A stretch of DNA of 51,669 bases from an uncultured Pelagibacteraceae bacterium (GCA_902598425.1 CACKBK010000006.1:1-51669), one strand, 5' to 3'. Positions 36,804 through 47,572 are shown, counted from the stretch's first letter. A program made the numbers and translations. The notes: generated by a model not told the origin, from the letters alone.

Positions 36804-38831
36804 CTATCCTTCTGTGCCTGTTTTTTTTATATCAGTTTTAATATTTCGACACTCAGACATTGTTTTTGACGCTCTAGCTATAACGTTTGAGTAATAATAA
36901 TCTATTGGATTAATTATTATTTTTTCATCAATATAATCTACAGAGGAAAATTTTATTGATTGTGTTTTTTTTTTATTTAAATCTAAATAGTTAAGAAGAT
37001 TATTAGTAATTTCATCTTTATTTTGAAATAGTTTTTTTCTTTTCAAAAGTTCAGATAATTCATTTAAAATTTTATAATCCTCTTTTGCTTCACCTGGTGG
37101 AAATGATGCTCTATAAGCTTTTTGTAATTTTCCCTCTAAATTTGTAAAAAATCCATCTTGCTCTGTATAAGTAGCACCTGGAAGAATTACATCTGCAATT
37201 TCAGCACCATTGTCTCCATGACTTCCAATGTAAACAACAAATTCATCTTTTTTTTTAAATTTAAGGTTATCTTGACCAATCAAAAATACTATTTCAAAAT
37301 CATTTTCTTGTAATTTTTTTAATGTTAGATTTTCATCATTGTTAACCAAATTTAGATCATAACTACCTACAGATGATGCATTAACCGATAGTATATTAAA
37401 TGGATTCCATTCATCTGTGATTTTTTTATTTTCAATCAAAAATTTTTTAATATTTTCAAATATAAATTTTCCAGATTTTGAATTTAAAGCTGATTTTCCA
37501 ATAATCACCAAAGGTTTTTTTGAATCTAAAATTTTCTTACTTATTTCAGATTTATTTTCATATATTTCTCTAATAATTTTTGTTTCTGCTGGAAGTTTTT
37601 TATATGGATATGTTTGATCTCCTACATCACCAATTGAATAGATTTCTGTTTTGTTTGCTACATAATTTTTTCTAATTCTTGCATTTAACATTGTCGCTTC
37701 AAGTCTTGGATTTGCTCCAACCAATAGAATAAAATCTGTTTCTTCTATACCGTTAATTTGACTATTAAATAAATAATTAGTCCTCTCTTCAGTATTAATA
37801 TAAGTATTATCATCTCTTGCTTCTAAGTTTTTTGATTTGATTGTTTTTTCAAAAAACTCTTTTGTCACAAACATTGTTTCCATATTGGTTAGATCTCCAA
37901 CAAATCCTGCGATTTTATCAGATGAAGTAATTTTAATTTTTTCCGCGATGATTTCATAAGCTTCTTTCCAAGAAATTTTTTTAAATTCATTATTAATTTT
38001 TTTTAAAGGGTGATCTAATCTTTGACTTTTTAAACCATCGCATGCATAACGTGTTTTATCAGAAATCCATTCTTCGTTTATTTCCTCATTTATTCGCGGT
38101 AATACCCTTTTCACTTCCCATCCGTAGGTATCTACCCTGATGTTTGATCCTACTGCATCCATAACATCTATGGTTTCAGTTTTTTTTAATTCCCAAGGTC
38201 TTGCTTCAAATACATAAGGTTTAGATGTTAGTGCTCCAACAGGGCAAAGATCGATTACGTTTCCAGAGAGTTCAGACTCCATTGCTTTTTCGAGATAAGT
38301 AGTAATTTGCATATCTTCACCTCTTCCTATTGCTCCAAGTTCAGGAATGCCGGCTACCTCTGTAGCGAACCTTACACATCTTGTACAATGAATACATCTC
38401 GTCATTTGTGTCTTAATAAGAGGGCCCATATATTTCTCTGGAACAAATCTTTTATTTTCTTTAAATCTTGATTTATCAATTCCATAATACATTGATTGGT
38501 CTTGTAAATCACACTCACCACCCTGATCACACACCGGACAGTCTAATGGATGATTGGCTAATAAAAACTCCATTACACCTTTTCTTGCTTTTTCTACCAT
38601 AGGTGTGTTTGTTTTAATATTCATTCCATCTACAGCAGGCATCGCACAAGAAGCAATCGGTTTAGGTGATTTTTCCATCTCCACTAAACACATCCGACAA
38701 TTACCTGCTATTGATAGTTTTTCATGATAACAGAATCTTGGTATTTCTACCCCAGCTTGTTCACATGCCTGTAAGACAGTTAAACCTTCCTCTATCTCGA
38801 TATCTTTGTCGTTAACTTTTAATTTCAGCAT
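36804..38831 (-). CDS. nuoG: NADH-quinone oxidoreductase subunit G
   Basis: Large iron-sulfur subunit of the peripheral arm of complex I. It has 675 residues. The N-terminal [2Fe-2S] site includes [21 protein letters not shown] (shown in parts: CRMC and SCAMP). The His-ligand region [15 protein letters not shown] and the [12 protein letters not shown] cluster follow. The rest is a molybdopterin-oxidoreductase-like domain without a cofactor role. Its ATG lies 20 bases inside the end of nuoF, an unusually long overlap in this operon. Confidence 0.96.
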   Translation of the reverse strand: MLKLKVNDKDIEIEEGLTVLQACEQAGVEIPRFCYHEKLSIAGNCRMCLVEMEKSPKPIASCAMPAVDGMNIKTNTPMVEKARKGVMEFLLANHPLDCPVCDQGGECDLQDQSMYYGIDKSRFKENKRFVPEKYMGPLIKTQMTRCIHCTRCVRFATEVAGIPELGAIGRGEDMQITTYLEKAMESELSGNVIDLCPVGALTSKPYVFEARPWELKKTETIDVMDAVGSNIRVDTYGWEVKRVLPRINEEINEEWISDKTRYACDGLKSQRLDHPLKKINNEFKKISWKEAYEIIAEKIKITSSDKIAGFVGDLTNMETMFVTKEFFEKTIKSKNLEARDDNTYINTEERTNYLFNSQINGIEETDFILLVGANPRLEATMLNARIRKNYVANKTEIYSIGDVGDQTYPYKKLPAETKIIREIYENKSEISKKILDSKKPLVIIGKSALNSKSGKFIFENIKKFLIENKKITDEWNPFNILSVNASSVGSYDLNLVNNDENLTLKKLQENDFEIVFLIGQDNLKFKKKDEFVVYIGSHGDNGAEIADVILPGATYTEQDGFFTNLEGKLQKAYRASFPPGEAKEDYKILNELSELLKRKKLFQNKDEITNNLLNYLDLNKKKTQSIKFSSVDYIDEKIIINPIDYYYSNVIARASKTMSECRNIKTDIKKTGTEG

Positions 38832-40155
38832 TTTCCTTCTCTAACAAGTGTTGATCCACAAGATAAGGAATTTCGTTATCTTTATTTACAAGTGGATTAA
38901 AATTATTTCTTTTTACAATTTCTTTTTTAAAATGTCTTAAAAGCCCTTGAACAGGCCATGCTGAGCCCTCCCCAAAAGCACAAATTGTATGCCCTTCAAT
39001 TTGTTTTGTTACGTCCATAAGCATGTCAACTTCCTCTCTTGATGCTTCACCTTTTGCCATTCTCTCAAGCATTCTCCACATCCAGCCGGACCCCTCTCTA
39101 CATGGAGTACACTGTCCACAACTCTCATGTTTATAAAATCTTGCAATCCTAGCCATACATTGAATTATGTCTTGGTCTTTATTAATAACAACAATCCCAG
39201 CTGTCCCTAGTCCACTTTTTTGTTCAACTAAAGAATCAAAATCCATTTTAATAGTTTCGCAAATTTCTTTTGGAAGCATTGGCATTGAGGAACCACCAGG
39301 TATTACAGCTTTAAGATTTTCCCAACCACCAATAACACCACCAGCATGTTTTTCTATTAATTCTTTCAATGGAATACCCATTTCCTCTTCTACGTTGCAA
39401 GGTCTGTTCACGTTACCAGAAATACAGAAAATTTTAGTACCAGTATTTTTTGGTTTACCTAAATTTGAAAACCATTTTGCGCCTCTTTTTAATATTGTTG
39501 GGACTACAGCAATCGTCTCTACATTATTTATAATTGTTGGGCATCCGTAAAGTCCAATGAGTGCAGGAAAAGGAGGTTTAAGTCTTGGTTGACCTTTTTT
39601 ACCTTCTAAACTTTCAAGCAGAGCTGTTTCCTCACCACATATGTATGCTCCTGCTCCATAATGTATATAAATATCTAAATCCCAACCTGTATTCGAAGCA
39701 TTCTTACCAATCAATTTTTGTGAATATGCCTCGTCGATTGCTTTCTGTAGTTTTTGTCCCTCGTTATAATATTCTCCTCTGATATAAATATAACAAACAT
39801 GTGCATTTACTGTATAAGCAGCAATTAAACATCCCTCTATCAGTTTATGAGGTTCAAATCTTAATATGTCCCTATCTTTGCAAGTCCCTGGTTCAGACTC
39901 ATCAGCATTGATTACTAAATAATGCGGTCTTGAACCAACTTCTTTTGGAGCAAAAGACCATTTTAGTCCTGTTGGAAAACCTGCTCCACCTCTGCCTCTT
40001 AATTCAGATGATTTTATTTCGTTAATTATCCAATCTCTTCCTTTTAAAATAATTTCTTTAGTATCTTTCCAATCACCTCTTTTCCTAGATGACTCTACGT
40101 CTTCTCCTAAGTCATTATATAAATTTTGAAATATTCGATCCTTGTCCTCAAGCAT
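38812..40155 (-). CDS. nuoF: NADH-quinone oxidoreductase subunit F
   Basis: NADH- and FMN-binding subunit of complex I, where electrons enter. It has 447 residues. The NADH site is [14 protein letters not shown] (about 54-67), the FMN site includes [19 protein letters not shown], and the [4Fe-4S] N3 motif is [10 protein letters not shown] with the later Cys in TICAFGEG. It overlaps nuoE by 8 bases and nuoG by 20. Its order after nuoE is standard. Confidence 0.97.
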   Translation of the reverse strand: MLEDKDRIFQNLYNDLGEDVESSRKRGDWKDTKEIILKGRDWIINEIKSSELRGRGGAGFPTGLKWSFAPKEVGSRPHYLVINADESEPGTCKDRDILRFEPHKLIEGCLIAAYTVNAHVCYIYIRGEYYNEGQKLQKAIDEAYSQKLIGKNASNTGWDLDIYIHYGAGAYICGEETALLESLEGKKGQPRLKPPFPALIGLYGCPTIINNVETIAVVPTILKRGAKWFSNLGKPKNTGTKIFCISGNVNRPCNVEEEMGIPLKELIEKHAGGVIGGWENLKAVIPGGSSMPMLPKEICETIKMDFDSLVEQKSGLGTAGIVVINKDQDIIQCMARIARFYKHESCGQCTPCREGSGWMWRMLERMAKGEASREEVDMLMDVTKQIEGHTICAFGEGSAWPVQGLLRHFKKEIVKRNNFNPLVNKDNEIPYLVDQHLLEKENAEIKS

Positions 40156-40756
40156 TTTTAATACCTACCAAAGTTGTTCTATTATTTTCAGGTTCTGAAT
40201 TAACTCTTCCTTTATAAGATCCTGGTTTTGGTGTTTTTCCTTTCATCGTTTCTTCAATAATGTTTTCTAGTTTTTTTTCATCTAAATCTTCATAATACTC
40301 ATCATTAATTTGAATCATTGGAGCATTTATACAAGCACCTAAACATTCCACTTCCATCCATGAAGAATTTCCATCGCTCGATATTTCGTTTTCTTTATTT
40401 GAAATTTTTTTCTTACATACGTCCACCAATTTATATGCACCTCTGAGCATACATGGTGTTGTTGTACAAACTTGATAAAAAAATTTACCTACTGGTGATA
40501 AGTTATACATTGAATAAAATGTAGCGACTTCATAAACTTTTATATATGGCATATTCAAAAACTTTGCTATGTACTTCATTGCAGCTAATGGGATCCAGTT
40601 ATTATTTTGTCTTTGAGCTAGATAAAGTAATGACATAACAGCACTCTGCTGTTTACCTTCTGGATAATTATTAATCATTTTTTTTGCTAACTCGATATTT
40701 CTATCATTAAACTCAAACTTTTCTGGCTGGTCTTTTGAAATTTTCTTTAGGCTCAT
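40148..40756 (-). CDS. nuoE: NADH-quinone oxidoreductase subunit E
   Basis: The thioredoxin-fold [2Fe-2S] subunit (cluster N1a) of complex I. It has 202 residues. Ligands are in [10 protein letters not shown] and [13 protein letters not shown]. The N-terminal helical part contains [13 protein letters not shown]. The C-terminal tail after the domain (about 175-202, Lys/Gly/Asn-rich) is longer than in E. coli, as in alphaproteobacterial homologues. It overlaps nuoD by 4 bases and nuoF by 8. Confidence 0.96.
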   Translation of the reverse strand: MSLKKISKDQPEKFEFNDRNIELAKKMINNYPEGKQQSAVMSLLYLAQRQNNNWIPLAAMKYIAKFLNMPYIKVYEVATFYSMYNLSPVGKFFYQVCTTTPCMLRGAYKLVDVCKKKISNKENEISSDGNSSWMEVECLGACINAPMIQINDEYYEDLDEKKLENIIEETMKGKTPKPGSYKGRVNSEPENNRTTLVGIKNA

Positions 40757-41928
40757 CTATCGATCTCCCCAAAAACTATATCTAATGATCCTAAAACTGC
40801 TGGTACATCAGCAAGCATGTGTCCCTTTATTAAGTAATCCATTGCTTGAAGATGTGAAAATCCTGGAGCTCTTATTTTGCATTTATAAGGTTTGCTAGAA
40901 CCATCTGAAATTAAATAGACACCAAATTCACCTTTTGGTGCCTCAACAGCTGTATAAATCTCATCTTTTTCAACTCTATAACCCTCGGTAAAAAGTTTAA
41001 AATGATGTATTAATGCTTCCATCGACTCTTTTAACTCTTTTTTTGCAGGAGGAGAAATTTTTCCATCTGTTGATTTAATAGGGCCCTTGGGCATTTTTTG
41101 TAAGCATTGATTGATAATCTTTACGCTTTCTCTCATTTCCTCAACTCTACAAAGATAACGATCATAACAATCACCATTTTTACCAACAGGAATTTTAAAA
41201 TCCATTTGATCATAACAATCATAAGGTTGTGACTTTCTCAAATCCCATGGCACATTTGATCCACGTAACATAACGCCAGAAAAAGAATAATTTAATGCAT
41301 CTTGTTTTGATACAACACCAATATCAACATTTCTTTGTTTAAAAATTCTATTTTCTGTAAGAAGACTTTCTAAATCATCAATAATTTTAGGAAATTTTTT
41401 TGTGAAATCAAAAATATCTGCGTCTAGTCCTCTAGGCATGTCCTGGTGAACCCCGCCAGCTCTAAAATAATTTGCATGTAATCTTGATCCAGAAACTCTT
41501 TCATAAAACGTCATTAACGTTTCTCTTTCCTCAAATCCCCATAAAGATGGAGTAAGCGCTCCAACATCTAATGCCTGGGTTGTGATGTTTAAAATATGAC
41601 TTAAAATTCTACCAATTTCACAAAACATTACTCTTATAAATTGAGCTCGAATTGGGACTTCAATTTTTAAAATCTTTTCAATAGCAAGAGCAAACGCATG
41701 TTCTTGATTCATAGGTGCAACATAATCTAATCTATCGAAGTATGGCACTGCTTGTGCATAGGTTTTATTCTCTATTAATTTCTCTGTTCCTCTATGAAGT
41801 AACCCTATATGTGGATCAGCTTTCTCAACTACCTCACCATCTAATTCTAAAATCAATCTCAAAACTCCATGTGCTGCAGGATGTTGTGGACCAAAATTTA
41901 AATTTAAAGTTTTAGTTTGTTTTGCCAT
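40753..41928 (-). CDS. nuoD: NADH-quinone oxidoreductase subunit D
   Basis: The 49-kDa-type subunit of complex I that helps form the quinone site. It has 391 residues and is not fused to NuoC. Typical stretches are [22 protein letters not shown] (in part), [31 protein letters not shown] and the C-terminal DIVFGEIDR. It follows nuoC with no gap and overlaps nuoE by 4 bases. Confidence 0.97.
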   Translation of the reverse strand: MAKQTKTLNLNFGPQHPAAHGVLRLILELDGEVVEKADPHIGLLHRGTEKLIENKTYAQAVPYFDRLDYVAPMNQEHAFALAIEKILKIEVPIRAQFIRVMFCEIGRILSHILNITTQALDVGALTPSLWGFEERETLMTFYERVSGSRLHANYFRAGGVHQDMPRGLDADIFDFTKKFPKIIDDLESLLTENRIFKQRNVDIGVVSKQDALNYSFSGVMLRGSNVPWDLRKSQPYDCYDQMDFKIPVGKNGDCYDRYLCRVEEMRESVKIINQCLQKMPKGPIKSTDGKISPPAKKELKESMEALIHHFKLFTEGYRVEKDEIYTAVEAPKGEFGVYLISDGSSKPYKCKIRAPGFSHLQAMDYLIKGHMLADVPAVLGSLDIVFGEIDR

Positions 41929-42519
41929 TTATTCTTTTGTTTGATTTTTTATATATTTAGTTCCTTCCCATGGGCTCTCATAATCAAAATTTCTATAATT
42001 TTGTTCCAATTTAACAGGCTCATAAATTACTTTCTTTGTCTCCTCACTATATCTAACTTCGTTATGTCCAGTTATTGGAAAATCTTTTCTTAATGGATGA
42101 CCCTCAAAACCATAATCGGTTAAGATTCTTCTCATGTCTGGGTGATCTTTAAAATCAATTCCATACATATCAAAAACCTCTCTTTCCATCCAGTTGGCAG
42201 AAGGGAATATTTTAGTTAGAGATGGAATTTTTTCTCCTTCGGAAATGTTAAATTCTATTAGTACTCTTGTATTAAATTCATGACTTAATAATAAATAAAC
42301 AATTTTAAATCTTTGTTCTTTCTCTGGAAAATCAACAGCAGTTATATCTATAAGCTGTCTAAATTTTGTGTTTGTATTAGTTTTTAAAAAAAGAATTACA
42401 TCGATAATATCATCACTATCAATTAAAAGATAAATTTGATCATGTTTAATTTTTGATGAATTTATTTTAGTAGTTAGCTCAGAATTTATTTTCTTTTCTA
42501 AATTGATTAAGTTTTCCAT
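41929..42519 (-). CDS. nuoC: NADH-quinone oxidoreductase subunit C
   Basis: The 30-kDa-type peripheral subunit of complex I. It has 196 residues. The central domain includes LIDITAVDFPEKEQRFKIVY and the signature EREVFDMYGIDFKDHPDMRRILTDYGFEGHPLRKDFP (only parts: EREVFDMYGI, GHPLRKDFP). It starts 2 bases after nuoB and ends where nuoD begins. Confidence 0.96.
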   Translation of the reverse strand: MENLINLEKKINSELTTKINSSKIKHDQIYLLIDSDDIIDVILFLKTNTNTKFRQLIDITAVDFPEKEQRFKIVYLLLSHEFNTRVLIEFNISEGEKIPSLTKIFPSANWMEREVFDMYGIDFKDHPDMRRILTDYGFEGHPLRKDFPITGHNEVRYSEETKKVIYEPVKLEQNYRNFDYESPWEGTKYIKNQTKE

Positions 42520-42521
42520 AA

Positions 42522-43043
42522 TTATCTTTCAATTGATCCATGATTACGAATTTTTTTTTGTAACTGCATTATCCCATACAAAAGAGCCTCTGCAGAAGGC
42601 GGACATCCTGGGACATAGACGTCAACTGGTACTATCCTATCACATCCTCTTACAACAGAGTATGAGTAATGATAATATCCACCACCATTTGCACAGCTTC
42701 CCATTGATATAACATATCTTGGTTCTGGCATTTGGTCGTATACTTTTCTTAAAGCAGGTGCCATTTTATTTGTAAGCGTGCCTGCTACAATCATTACATC
42801 TGATTGTCTAGGTGAAGCTCTAGGTGCAGCTCCAAATCTTTCCAAATCATATCTAGGCATGGATGTCTGCATCATTTCAACTGCGCAGCATGCTAGACCA
42901 AAAGTCATCCAATGTAATGATCCCGTTCTTGCCCAGTTTACTAAATTGTCCATAGATGTTGTTATAAAACCTTTATCTGCAAAATCTTTAGCTAATGATT
43001 TAAATTCATCAGGAATTTTTTTTTCTCTATCAATAATATTCAT
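42522..43043 (-). CDS. nuoB: NADH-quinone oxidoreductase subunit B
   Basis: The PSST-type subunit of complex I with cluster N2, the direct electron donor to quinone. It has 173 residues. The N2 ligands are in CCAVEMMQ (adjacent cysteines), [15 protein letters not shown] and [12 protein letters not shown]. The short N-terminal extension is hydrophilic. It starts one base after the nuoA stop. Confidence 0.97.
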   Translation of the reverse strand: MNIIDREKKIPDEFKSLAKDFADKGFITTSMDNLVNWARTGSLHWMTFGLACCAVEMMQTSMPRYDLERFGAAPRASPRQSDVMIVAGTLTNKMAPALRKVYDQMPEPRYVISMGSCANGGGYYHYSYSVVRGCDRIVPVDVYVPGCPPSAEALLYGIMQLQKKIRNHGSIER

Positions 43044-43044
43044 A

Positions 43045-43413
43045 TTACTCCCAGTCTAATGCTCCTTTTTTCCACTCATAAATAAAACCTATGGTAAGTA
43101 TAAATAAAAATATCATCATAGAAACAAAACCGAATATTCCAATTGTTCCAAGAGAAATTGCCCAAGGAAATAGAAATGCAATTTCTAGGTCAAATATAAT
43201 GAAAAGTATTGCTACAAGATAAAATCTTACGTCAAATTCCATTCTTGAGTCATTAAATGGTTCAAACCCACACTCATAAGCGGATAATTTCTCTGGATCG
43301 GGGTTATTGGGTGATAGTAAAAAATTTATCAAAATAAAACCTGCGCTTAAAATAAGTGCAATTATTAAAAACAAAATGATTGGCAAATAATCTTTTAAAA
43401 ATTCTACAAGCAT
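43045..43413 (-). CDS. nuoA: NADH-quinone oxidoreductase subunit A
   Basis: Small three-helix membrane subunit of complex I near the quinone channel. It has 122 residues. The conserved loop [21 protein letters not shown] and [12 protein letters not shown] are clear. It is the first gene of the 14-gene nuo operon. The 217 bases upstream, to tRNA-Asp, are extremely A+T-rich. No Shine-Dalgarno and no convincing promoter can be picked with confidence in them, but a Fur-box-like sequence is present (separate entry). Confidence 0.96.
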   Translation of the reverse strand: MLVEFLKDYLPIILFLIIALILSAGFILINFLLSPNNPDPEKLSAYECGFEPFNDSRMEFDVRFYLVAILFIIFDLEIAFLFPWAISLGTIGIFGFVSMMIFLFILTIGFIYEWKKGALDWE

Positions 43414-43604
43414 AATTTTATAACTAAAAATTAAAGAATAAGAAAAATCTGGTAAGATTCATACTATATTTGTTTTTGTAATTAATTAAAGTTTTATTAT
43501 TTAATATATTTATTTAGTTAAGTTGGATTTTTTATAGGTGTTTTTGACAATAATAATAGTGAAATTTAGTCACGTTTTTTAGCGCTTATTTATTGAATGA
43601 TTGA

Positions 43605-43623
43605 TGAAATGAGAATCGTTATC
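43605..43623 (-). promoter_or_regulatory. Fur-box-like palindromic site between tRNA-Asp and nuoA
   Basis: On the plus strand the 19 bases match the classical Fur consensus (GATAAT GATAAT C ATTATC) at 14 positions, with a nearly intact right half (GAGAATCGTTATC). It sits inside a 6-bp perfect inverted repeat ATTGAT/ATCAAT (43600-43605 and 43621-43626). It lies 7 bases from the encoded CCA end of tRNA-Asp and about 190 bases upstream of nuoA. It could be an iron-responsive operator for nuo, or just part of the tRNA 3' trailer. The match is seen; the function is a guess. Confidence 0.3.
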
Positions 43624-43630
43624 AATTTAA

Positions 43631-43708
43631 TGGCGGGAGTGACGGGACTCGAACCCGCGACCTATCGCGTGACAGGCGATCGCTCTAACCAAACTGAGCT
43701 ACACCCCC
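43631..43708 (-). tRNA. tRNA-Asp (anticodon GTC)
   Basis: Read on the minus strand, the 78 bases fold as a complete cloverleaf. The acceptor stem is GGGGGTG/CACTCCC with one G-T pair, the D stem GCTC/GAGC, the anticodon stem ATCGC/GCGAT with loop CTGTCAC (anticodon GTC), and the T stem GCGGG/CCCGT with TTCGAGT. The discriminator is G and the CCA end is encoded. It follows tRNA-Val after 4 bases, so both are probably cut from one precursor. Confidence 0.95.
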
Positions 43709-43712
43709 ATTT

Positions 43713-43788
43713 TGGTGGGCAGTAAAGGACTCGAACCTTTGACCCCCTCGGTGTAAACGAGATGCTCTACCAACTGAGCTAACCGCCC
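43713..43788 (-). tRNA. tRNA-Val (anticodon TAC)
   Basis: Read on the minus strand, 76 bases form a complete cloverleaf. The acceptor stem is GGGCGGT/ACTGCCC with one G-T pair, the D stem GCTC/GAGC, the anticodon stem CTCGT/ACGAG with anticodon TAC, and the T arm has TTCGAGT. The discriminator is A and the CCA end is encoded. It is the first tRNA of the Val-Asp pair between lon and nuoA. Confidence 0.95.
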
Positions 43789-43801
43789 AAAATATTTGGT
43801 A

Positions 43802-43830
43802 CTAATACATCAACGTTCGTACAAAGTAAA
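43802..43830 (-). promoter_or_regulatory. Candidate promoter for tRNA-Val/tRNA-Asp
   Basis: On the minus strand TTTACT, 17 bases, TATTAG resembles a sigma-70 promoter (4 of 6 matches in each box). It ends 13 bases before the first base of tRNA-Val, nearly the same spacing as the better promoter of tRNA-Leu in this window. The A+T-rich background makes chance matches likely. Confidence 0.4.
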
Positions 43831-43837
43831 TTATAAA

Positions 43838-46225
43838 TTATTGAATACTGGCTTGAGATTTGTCGTCTTTTTTTCCGTCAGAAATTTTTTCTACTTCAAC
43901 CCAATCGATTTTTTTCAATTGTTTTGTAAGAGCTATTTTTAAAACATCATCTACCATTTCAACAGTAGTTAATTTGATATCTTTTTTTACTTTTTCAGGA
44001 ATATCTGTAAGATCTTTCTCATTATCTTTTGGAATTAAAACTTCCTTTATACCTGCTCTATGGGCTGCTAATAATTTTTCTTTCAAACCACCTATAGGAA
44101 GAACTTGTCCAGTTATTGTTACTTCTCCGGTCATTGCTATATCTCTTCTTACAGGTATTTTTGTTATTGATGAAACAATTGATGTAACCATACCAACACC
44201 TGCGGAAGGTCCATCTTTGGGTGTTGCCCCTTCGGGTACATGAATATGAAAATCCTTTTTTTCAAAAATTGGAGGGATAATTCCAAAATCTAAACTTTTT
44301 GACCTTACATAAGATTTTGCAGCTTTAACAGATTCTTGCATAACATCACCAAGTTTTCCTGTTATTTGCATACGACCTTTTCCTGGCATATTTACTGTTT
44401 CAATCTTAAGAATTTCACCACCAAACTCCGTCCATGCAAGTCCTGTTACGATACCAACTTTATCTTCATTTTCTAATTCCCCAAACTTGAATTTTTTTAC
44501 ACCAAGAAAATCATTAATATTTTTAGGCTCAACTTTTACTTTTATTTCCTCTGAATTTACAACCTTTTTAACTACCTTTCTGGTGATTTTAGATATTTCT
44601 CTTTCTAAGTTTCTAACACCGGACTCTCTAGTATAGTTTCTAATAATTTCCTTAAATGTTCCCTCTTGTAAATCCATTTCACCTTCTTTTACCCCATTTT
44701 CTTTTAACGCTTTGGGTAATAAAAATTTATTTGCTATATTTATTTTCTCATCCTCTGTGTATCCAGGAATTCTTATAACTTCCATTCTGTCGAGAAGTGG
44801 TGGTAAAATATTTAATGTGTTAGCTGTAGTAACAAACATAACGTCAGATAAATCATAATCAACTTCAAGATAGTGGTCATTAAATGTAGTATTTTGCTCG
44901 GGATCAAGAGCCTCTAATAACGCTGATGATGGATCTCCTCTGTAATCATTTCCAATTTTATCTATCTCATCTAATAAAAAAAGAGGATTTTTTGTTCCAG
45001 CTTTTTTCATCATTTGAATAATCTTGCCAGGTAATGAACCAATGTATGTTCTTCTATGACCACGTACTTCGGCTTCGTCCCTAACACCTCCTAAGGACAT
45101 TCTTACAAATTGCCTATTTGTGGCTTTGGCAATTGATTTACCCAAAGATGTTTTTCCAACACCAGGTGGACCCACCAAACACAATATAGGGCCTTTAATT
45201 TTTTCCATTCTTTTTTGCACAGCTAAAAATTCAATTATTCTCTCTTTTACTTTTTCTAAGCCGAAATGGTCCTCATCTAAAATTTTAAGAGCTTTGTTTA
45301 AATCAATATCTACTTTGTCTTTTTTAAACCAAGGTATGTCTATCATCCAATCTAAGTAATTTCTAACTACTGTTGCCTCTGCAGACATAGGACTCATGTT
45401 TCTCAATTTTTTCAATTCAGCCATACATTTTTTTTGTACTTCTTTTGGCATTTTTGCTTTTAGGATAGCTTTATTTAGATTCGATGTTTCGTCTTTCCCA
45501 TCTTCAATTTCTCCTAATTCTTTCTGAATAGCTTTTAATTGCTCATTTAAATAATATTCTCTTTGTGTTTTTTCCATTTGAGTTTTAACTCGTCCTCTAA
45601 TTCGTTTCTCAACACCTATGATGCTAGTTTCATTTTCCATAATTTTAATAACTGCATTTAGCCTTTTTTTCACATCACTTGTTTCAAAAATTTGTTGTTT
45701 TTCTGAAATTGTAGTACTTAAATGAGAGGCAATATTATCAGCTATTGCTGATGGATCCTTTAATTCTTTGATACTGTTTATTGTTTCGCTAGAAATTTTT
45801 TTATTTATGGTGTTCAACTTATCCAATCTTCTAACTGCTGTAGTAGCTAAAGGCATAAGATCTTCATTCTTATCAAATTGATCGTTCAAATACTCAAAAG
45901 TACACGTTATGAATTTATTATCATCTTTAAAATCGATAATTTTTACTCTTTTTGTTCCTTCAACTAAAACCTTTACTGTTCCGTCCGGTAGTTTTAATAA
46001 TTGTAAAATATTACTTTCACATCCATAAGCAAAAACATCGGTTTTTTTAGGATCATCTACTTCAGAATTTTTTTGAGTAACTAAGACTATTTTTTTTTCA
46101 TTTTTCATAACCTCGTTTAATGCGGTTATAGATTTATCTCTTCCGACAAATAGCGGGATTACCATACTAGGAAAAACTACAATATCTCTTAACGGTAATA
46201 ATGGCAGATTTACTTTGATTTCCAT
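43838..46225 (-). CDS. lon: ATP-dependent Lon protease
   Basis: This cytoplasmic AAA+ serine protease degrades misfolded and regulatory proteins. It has 795 residues. The N-terminal substrate domain (about 1-200) starts LPLLPLRDIVVFPSMVIPLFVGR (in part). The AAA+ module carries the Walker A GPPGVGKTS near 350 and LFLLDEIDK, and the protease domain has the Ser/Lys dyad in DGPSAGVGM (about Ser674) and KLLAAHRAG (about Lys714). The C-terminal tail is hydrophilic. It stands alone, 78 bases after clpX, and is followed by tRNA-Val instead of hupB. Confidence 0.97.
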   Translation of the reverse strand: MEIKVNLPLLPLRDIVVFPSMVIPLFVGRDKSITALNEVMKNEKKIVLVTQKNSEVDDPKKTDVFAYGCESNILQLLKLPDGTVKVLVEGTKRVKIIDFKDDNKFITCTFEYLNDQFDKNEDLMPLATTAVRRLDKLNTINKKISSETINSIKELKDPSAIADNIASHLSTTISEKQQIFETSDVKKRLNAVIKIMENETSIIGVEKRIRGRVKTQMEKTQREYYLNEQLKAIQKELGEIEDGKDETSNLNKAILKAKMPKEVQKKCMAELKKLRNMSPMSAEATVVRNYLDWMIDIPWFKKDKVDIDLNKALKILDEDHFGLEKVKERIIEFLAVQKRMEKIKGPILCLVGPPGVGKTSLGKSIAKATNRQFVRMSLGGVRDEAEVRGHRRTYIGSLPGKIIQMMKKAGTKNPLFLLDEIDKIGNDYRGDPSSALLEALDPEQNTTFNDHYLEVDYDLSDVMFVTTANTLNILPPLLDRMEVIRIPGYTEDEKINIANKFLLPKALKENGVKEGEMDLQEGTFKEIIRNYTRESGVRNLEREISKITRKVVKKVVNSEEIKVKVEPKNINDFLGVKKFKFGELENEDKVGIVTGLAWTEFGGEILKIETVNMPGKGRMQITGKLGDVMQESVKAAKSYVRSKSLDFGIIPPIFEKKDFHIHVPEGATPKDGPSAGVGMVTSIVSSITKIPVRRDIAMTGEVTITGQVLPIGGLKEKLLAAHRAGIKEVLIPKDNEKDLTDIPEKVKKDIKLTTVEMVDDVLKIALTKQLKKIDWVEVEKISDGKKDDKSQASIQ

Positions 46226-46284
46226 AAGTCAAATATGGAGATAAAAAAAGATATTGCAATAGAAAATTATCAATTATTAACGTC

Positions 46285-46312
46285 TATTTATGCCGCGATG
46301 TATTTATGCCGC
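46285..46312. repeat. Short tandem duplication at the 3' end of clpX
   Basis: TATTTATGCCGC occurs twice (46285-46296 and 46301-46312), each followed by GATG or TGATG, so the unit is 16-17 bases. On the minus strand the copy nearer clpX encodes the last two alanines and the stop codon, and the second copy lies just after it. It looks like a slippage or local duplication that left the reading frame of clpX intact. Confidence 0.75.
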
Positions 46313-47572
46313 TGATGTTTTGCTAGTTTTGCTTTTAGATTGTGAATTTTTTGAATGTACTATAATTGGCTGAGATGAACCTTTGGCCGCACCAGAATCT
46401 ACTATAACTTCCTCTACATTTTCTAGGCTTGGAAGATCAAACATTGTTTTTAATAAAATATTTTCAAGAATTGAACGCAATCCTCTTGCACCAGTTTTTT
46501 TGGAGATTGCTTTAAGTGCGATTTCACGCACTGCACTGTCTTTAAAGTTAAGCTTAGCTCCCTCGAGTTTAAATAATTCTTGGTACTGTTTAATTAAAGA
46601 GTTTTTTGGTTCTGTTAAAATTTTTATTAAAGATTTTTCGTCTAGGTCCTCAAGTGTTGCTATAATAGGAAGTCTTCCAATAAACTCTGGTATCAATCCA
46701 TATTTTAATAAATCCTCTGGTTCTAAAGTTTTCATCCACTCACCTGTTTTTTTATCTTCTGAACTTTTTACTTCAGCACCAAAACCAATTGCGGTCCCTT
46801 TGTTTCTTTGAGAAATAATTTTGTCTAAGCCTGCAAAAGCTCCTCCACATATGAATAAAATATTTGTTGTGTCTACTTGTAAAAATTCTTGTTGCGGATG
46901 TTTTCTTCCACCTTGTGGGGGCACACTTGCGATGGTACCTTCCATAATTTTTAATAATGCTTGTTGAACACCTTCCCCTGAAACATCTCTGGTTATAGAG
47001 GGGTTCTCTGACTTTCTACTTATCTTGTCGACTTCATCAATATAGACTATTCCTCTTTGAGCTTTTTCAACATTATAATCAGCAGCTTGTAATAGTTTTA
47101 AAATAATATTTTCAACATCCTCACCAACATAACCCGCTTCTGTCAGAGTTGTTGCGTCAGCCATAGTAAAGGGTACATCTAAAATTCTTGCTAACGTTTG
47201 AGCTAATAAAGTCTTTCCGCAGCCGGTTGGACCTACTAATAAAATATTAGACTTTGACAACTCAACAGTTTTAGAGGTTTTATTTTCATAATTTAATCTT
47301 TTGTAATGATTATGAACAGCTACAGAAAGCACTTCTTTTGCATGATGTTGTCCAATTACATAATCATCTAAAACTGAGCAAATCTCTTTTGGAGAAGGTA
47401 AACCATCTTGGTGTTTGACTAATGTATCTTTGCTTTCCTCTTTAATAATGTCCATGCAAAGCTCCACACATTCATCGCAAATAAATACTGTGGGACCAGC
47501 AATTAATTTTCTAACTTCGTGTTGGCTCTTACCGCAAAAGGAACAATATAAAATGTTTTTGTTGTTGCTCAT
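46304..47572 (-). CDS. clpX: ATP-dependent Clp protease ATP-binding subunit ClpX
   Basis: This AAA+ unfoldase feeds tagged proteins to ClpP. It has 422 residues. The N-terminal zinc-binding domain uses Cys10, Cys13, Cys32 and Cys35, the Walker A is GPTGCGKT (114-121), Walker B is VYIDEVDK, and sensor/arginine motifs follow ([19 protein letters not shown]). The Ser/Lys-rich tail after about 405 is not conserved. It lies 89 bases after clpP, so it may have its own promoter in addition to readthrough. Confidence 0.97.
   Translation of the reverse strand: MSNNKNILYCSFCGKSQHEVRKLIAGPTVFICDECVELCMDIIKEESKDTLVKHQDGLPSPKEICSVLDDYVIGQHHAKEVLSVAVHNHYKRLNYENKTSKTVELSKSNILLVGPTGCGKTLLAQTLARILDVPFTMADATTLTEAGYVGEDVENIILKLLQAADYNVEKAQRGIVYIDEVDKISRKSENPSITRDVSGEGVQQALLKIMEGTIASVPPQGGRKHPQQEFLQVDTTNILFICGGAFAGLDKIISQRNKGTAIGFGAEVKSSEDKKTGEWMKTLEPEDLLKYGLIPEFIGRLPIIATLEDLDEKSLIKILTEPKNSLIKQYQELFKLEGAKLNFKDSAVREIALKAISKKTGARGLRSILENILLKTMFDLPSLENVEEVIVDSGAAKGSSQPIIVHSKNSQSKSKTSKTSAA

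Noticed and set aside
43544-43572. TTGACA on the plus strand between nuoA and tRNA-Asp as a promoter
   Set aside because: No acceptable -10 box at proper spacing and no plus-strand gene follows.
46383-46811. 142-codon plus-strand frame inside clpX
   Set aside because: Shadow of the conserved ClpX C-terminal region; the composition mirrors the real gene.
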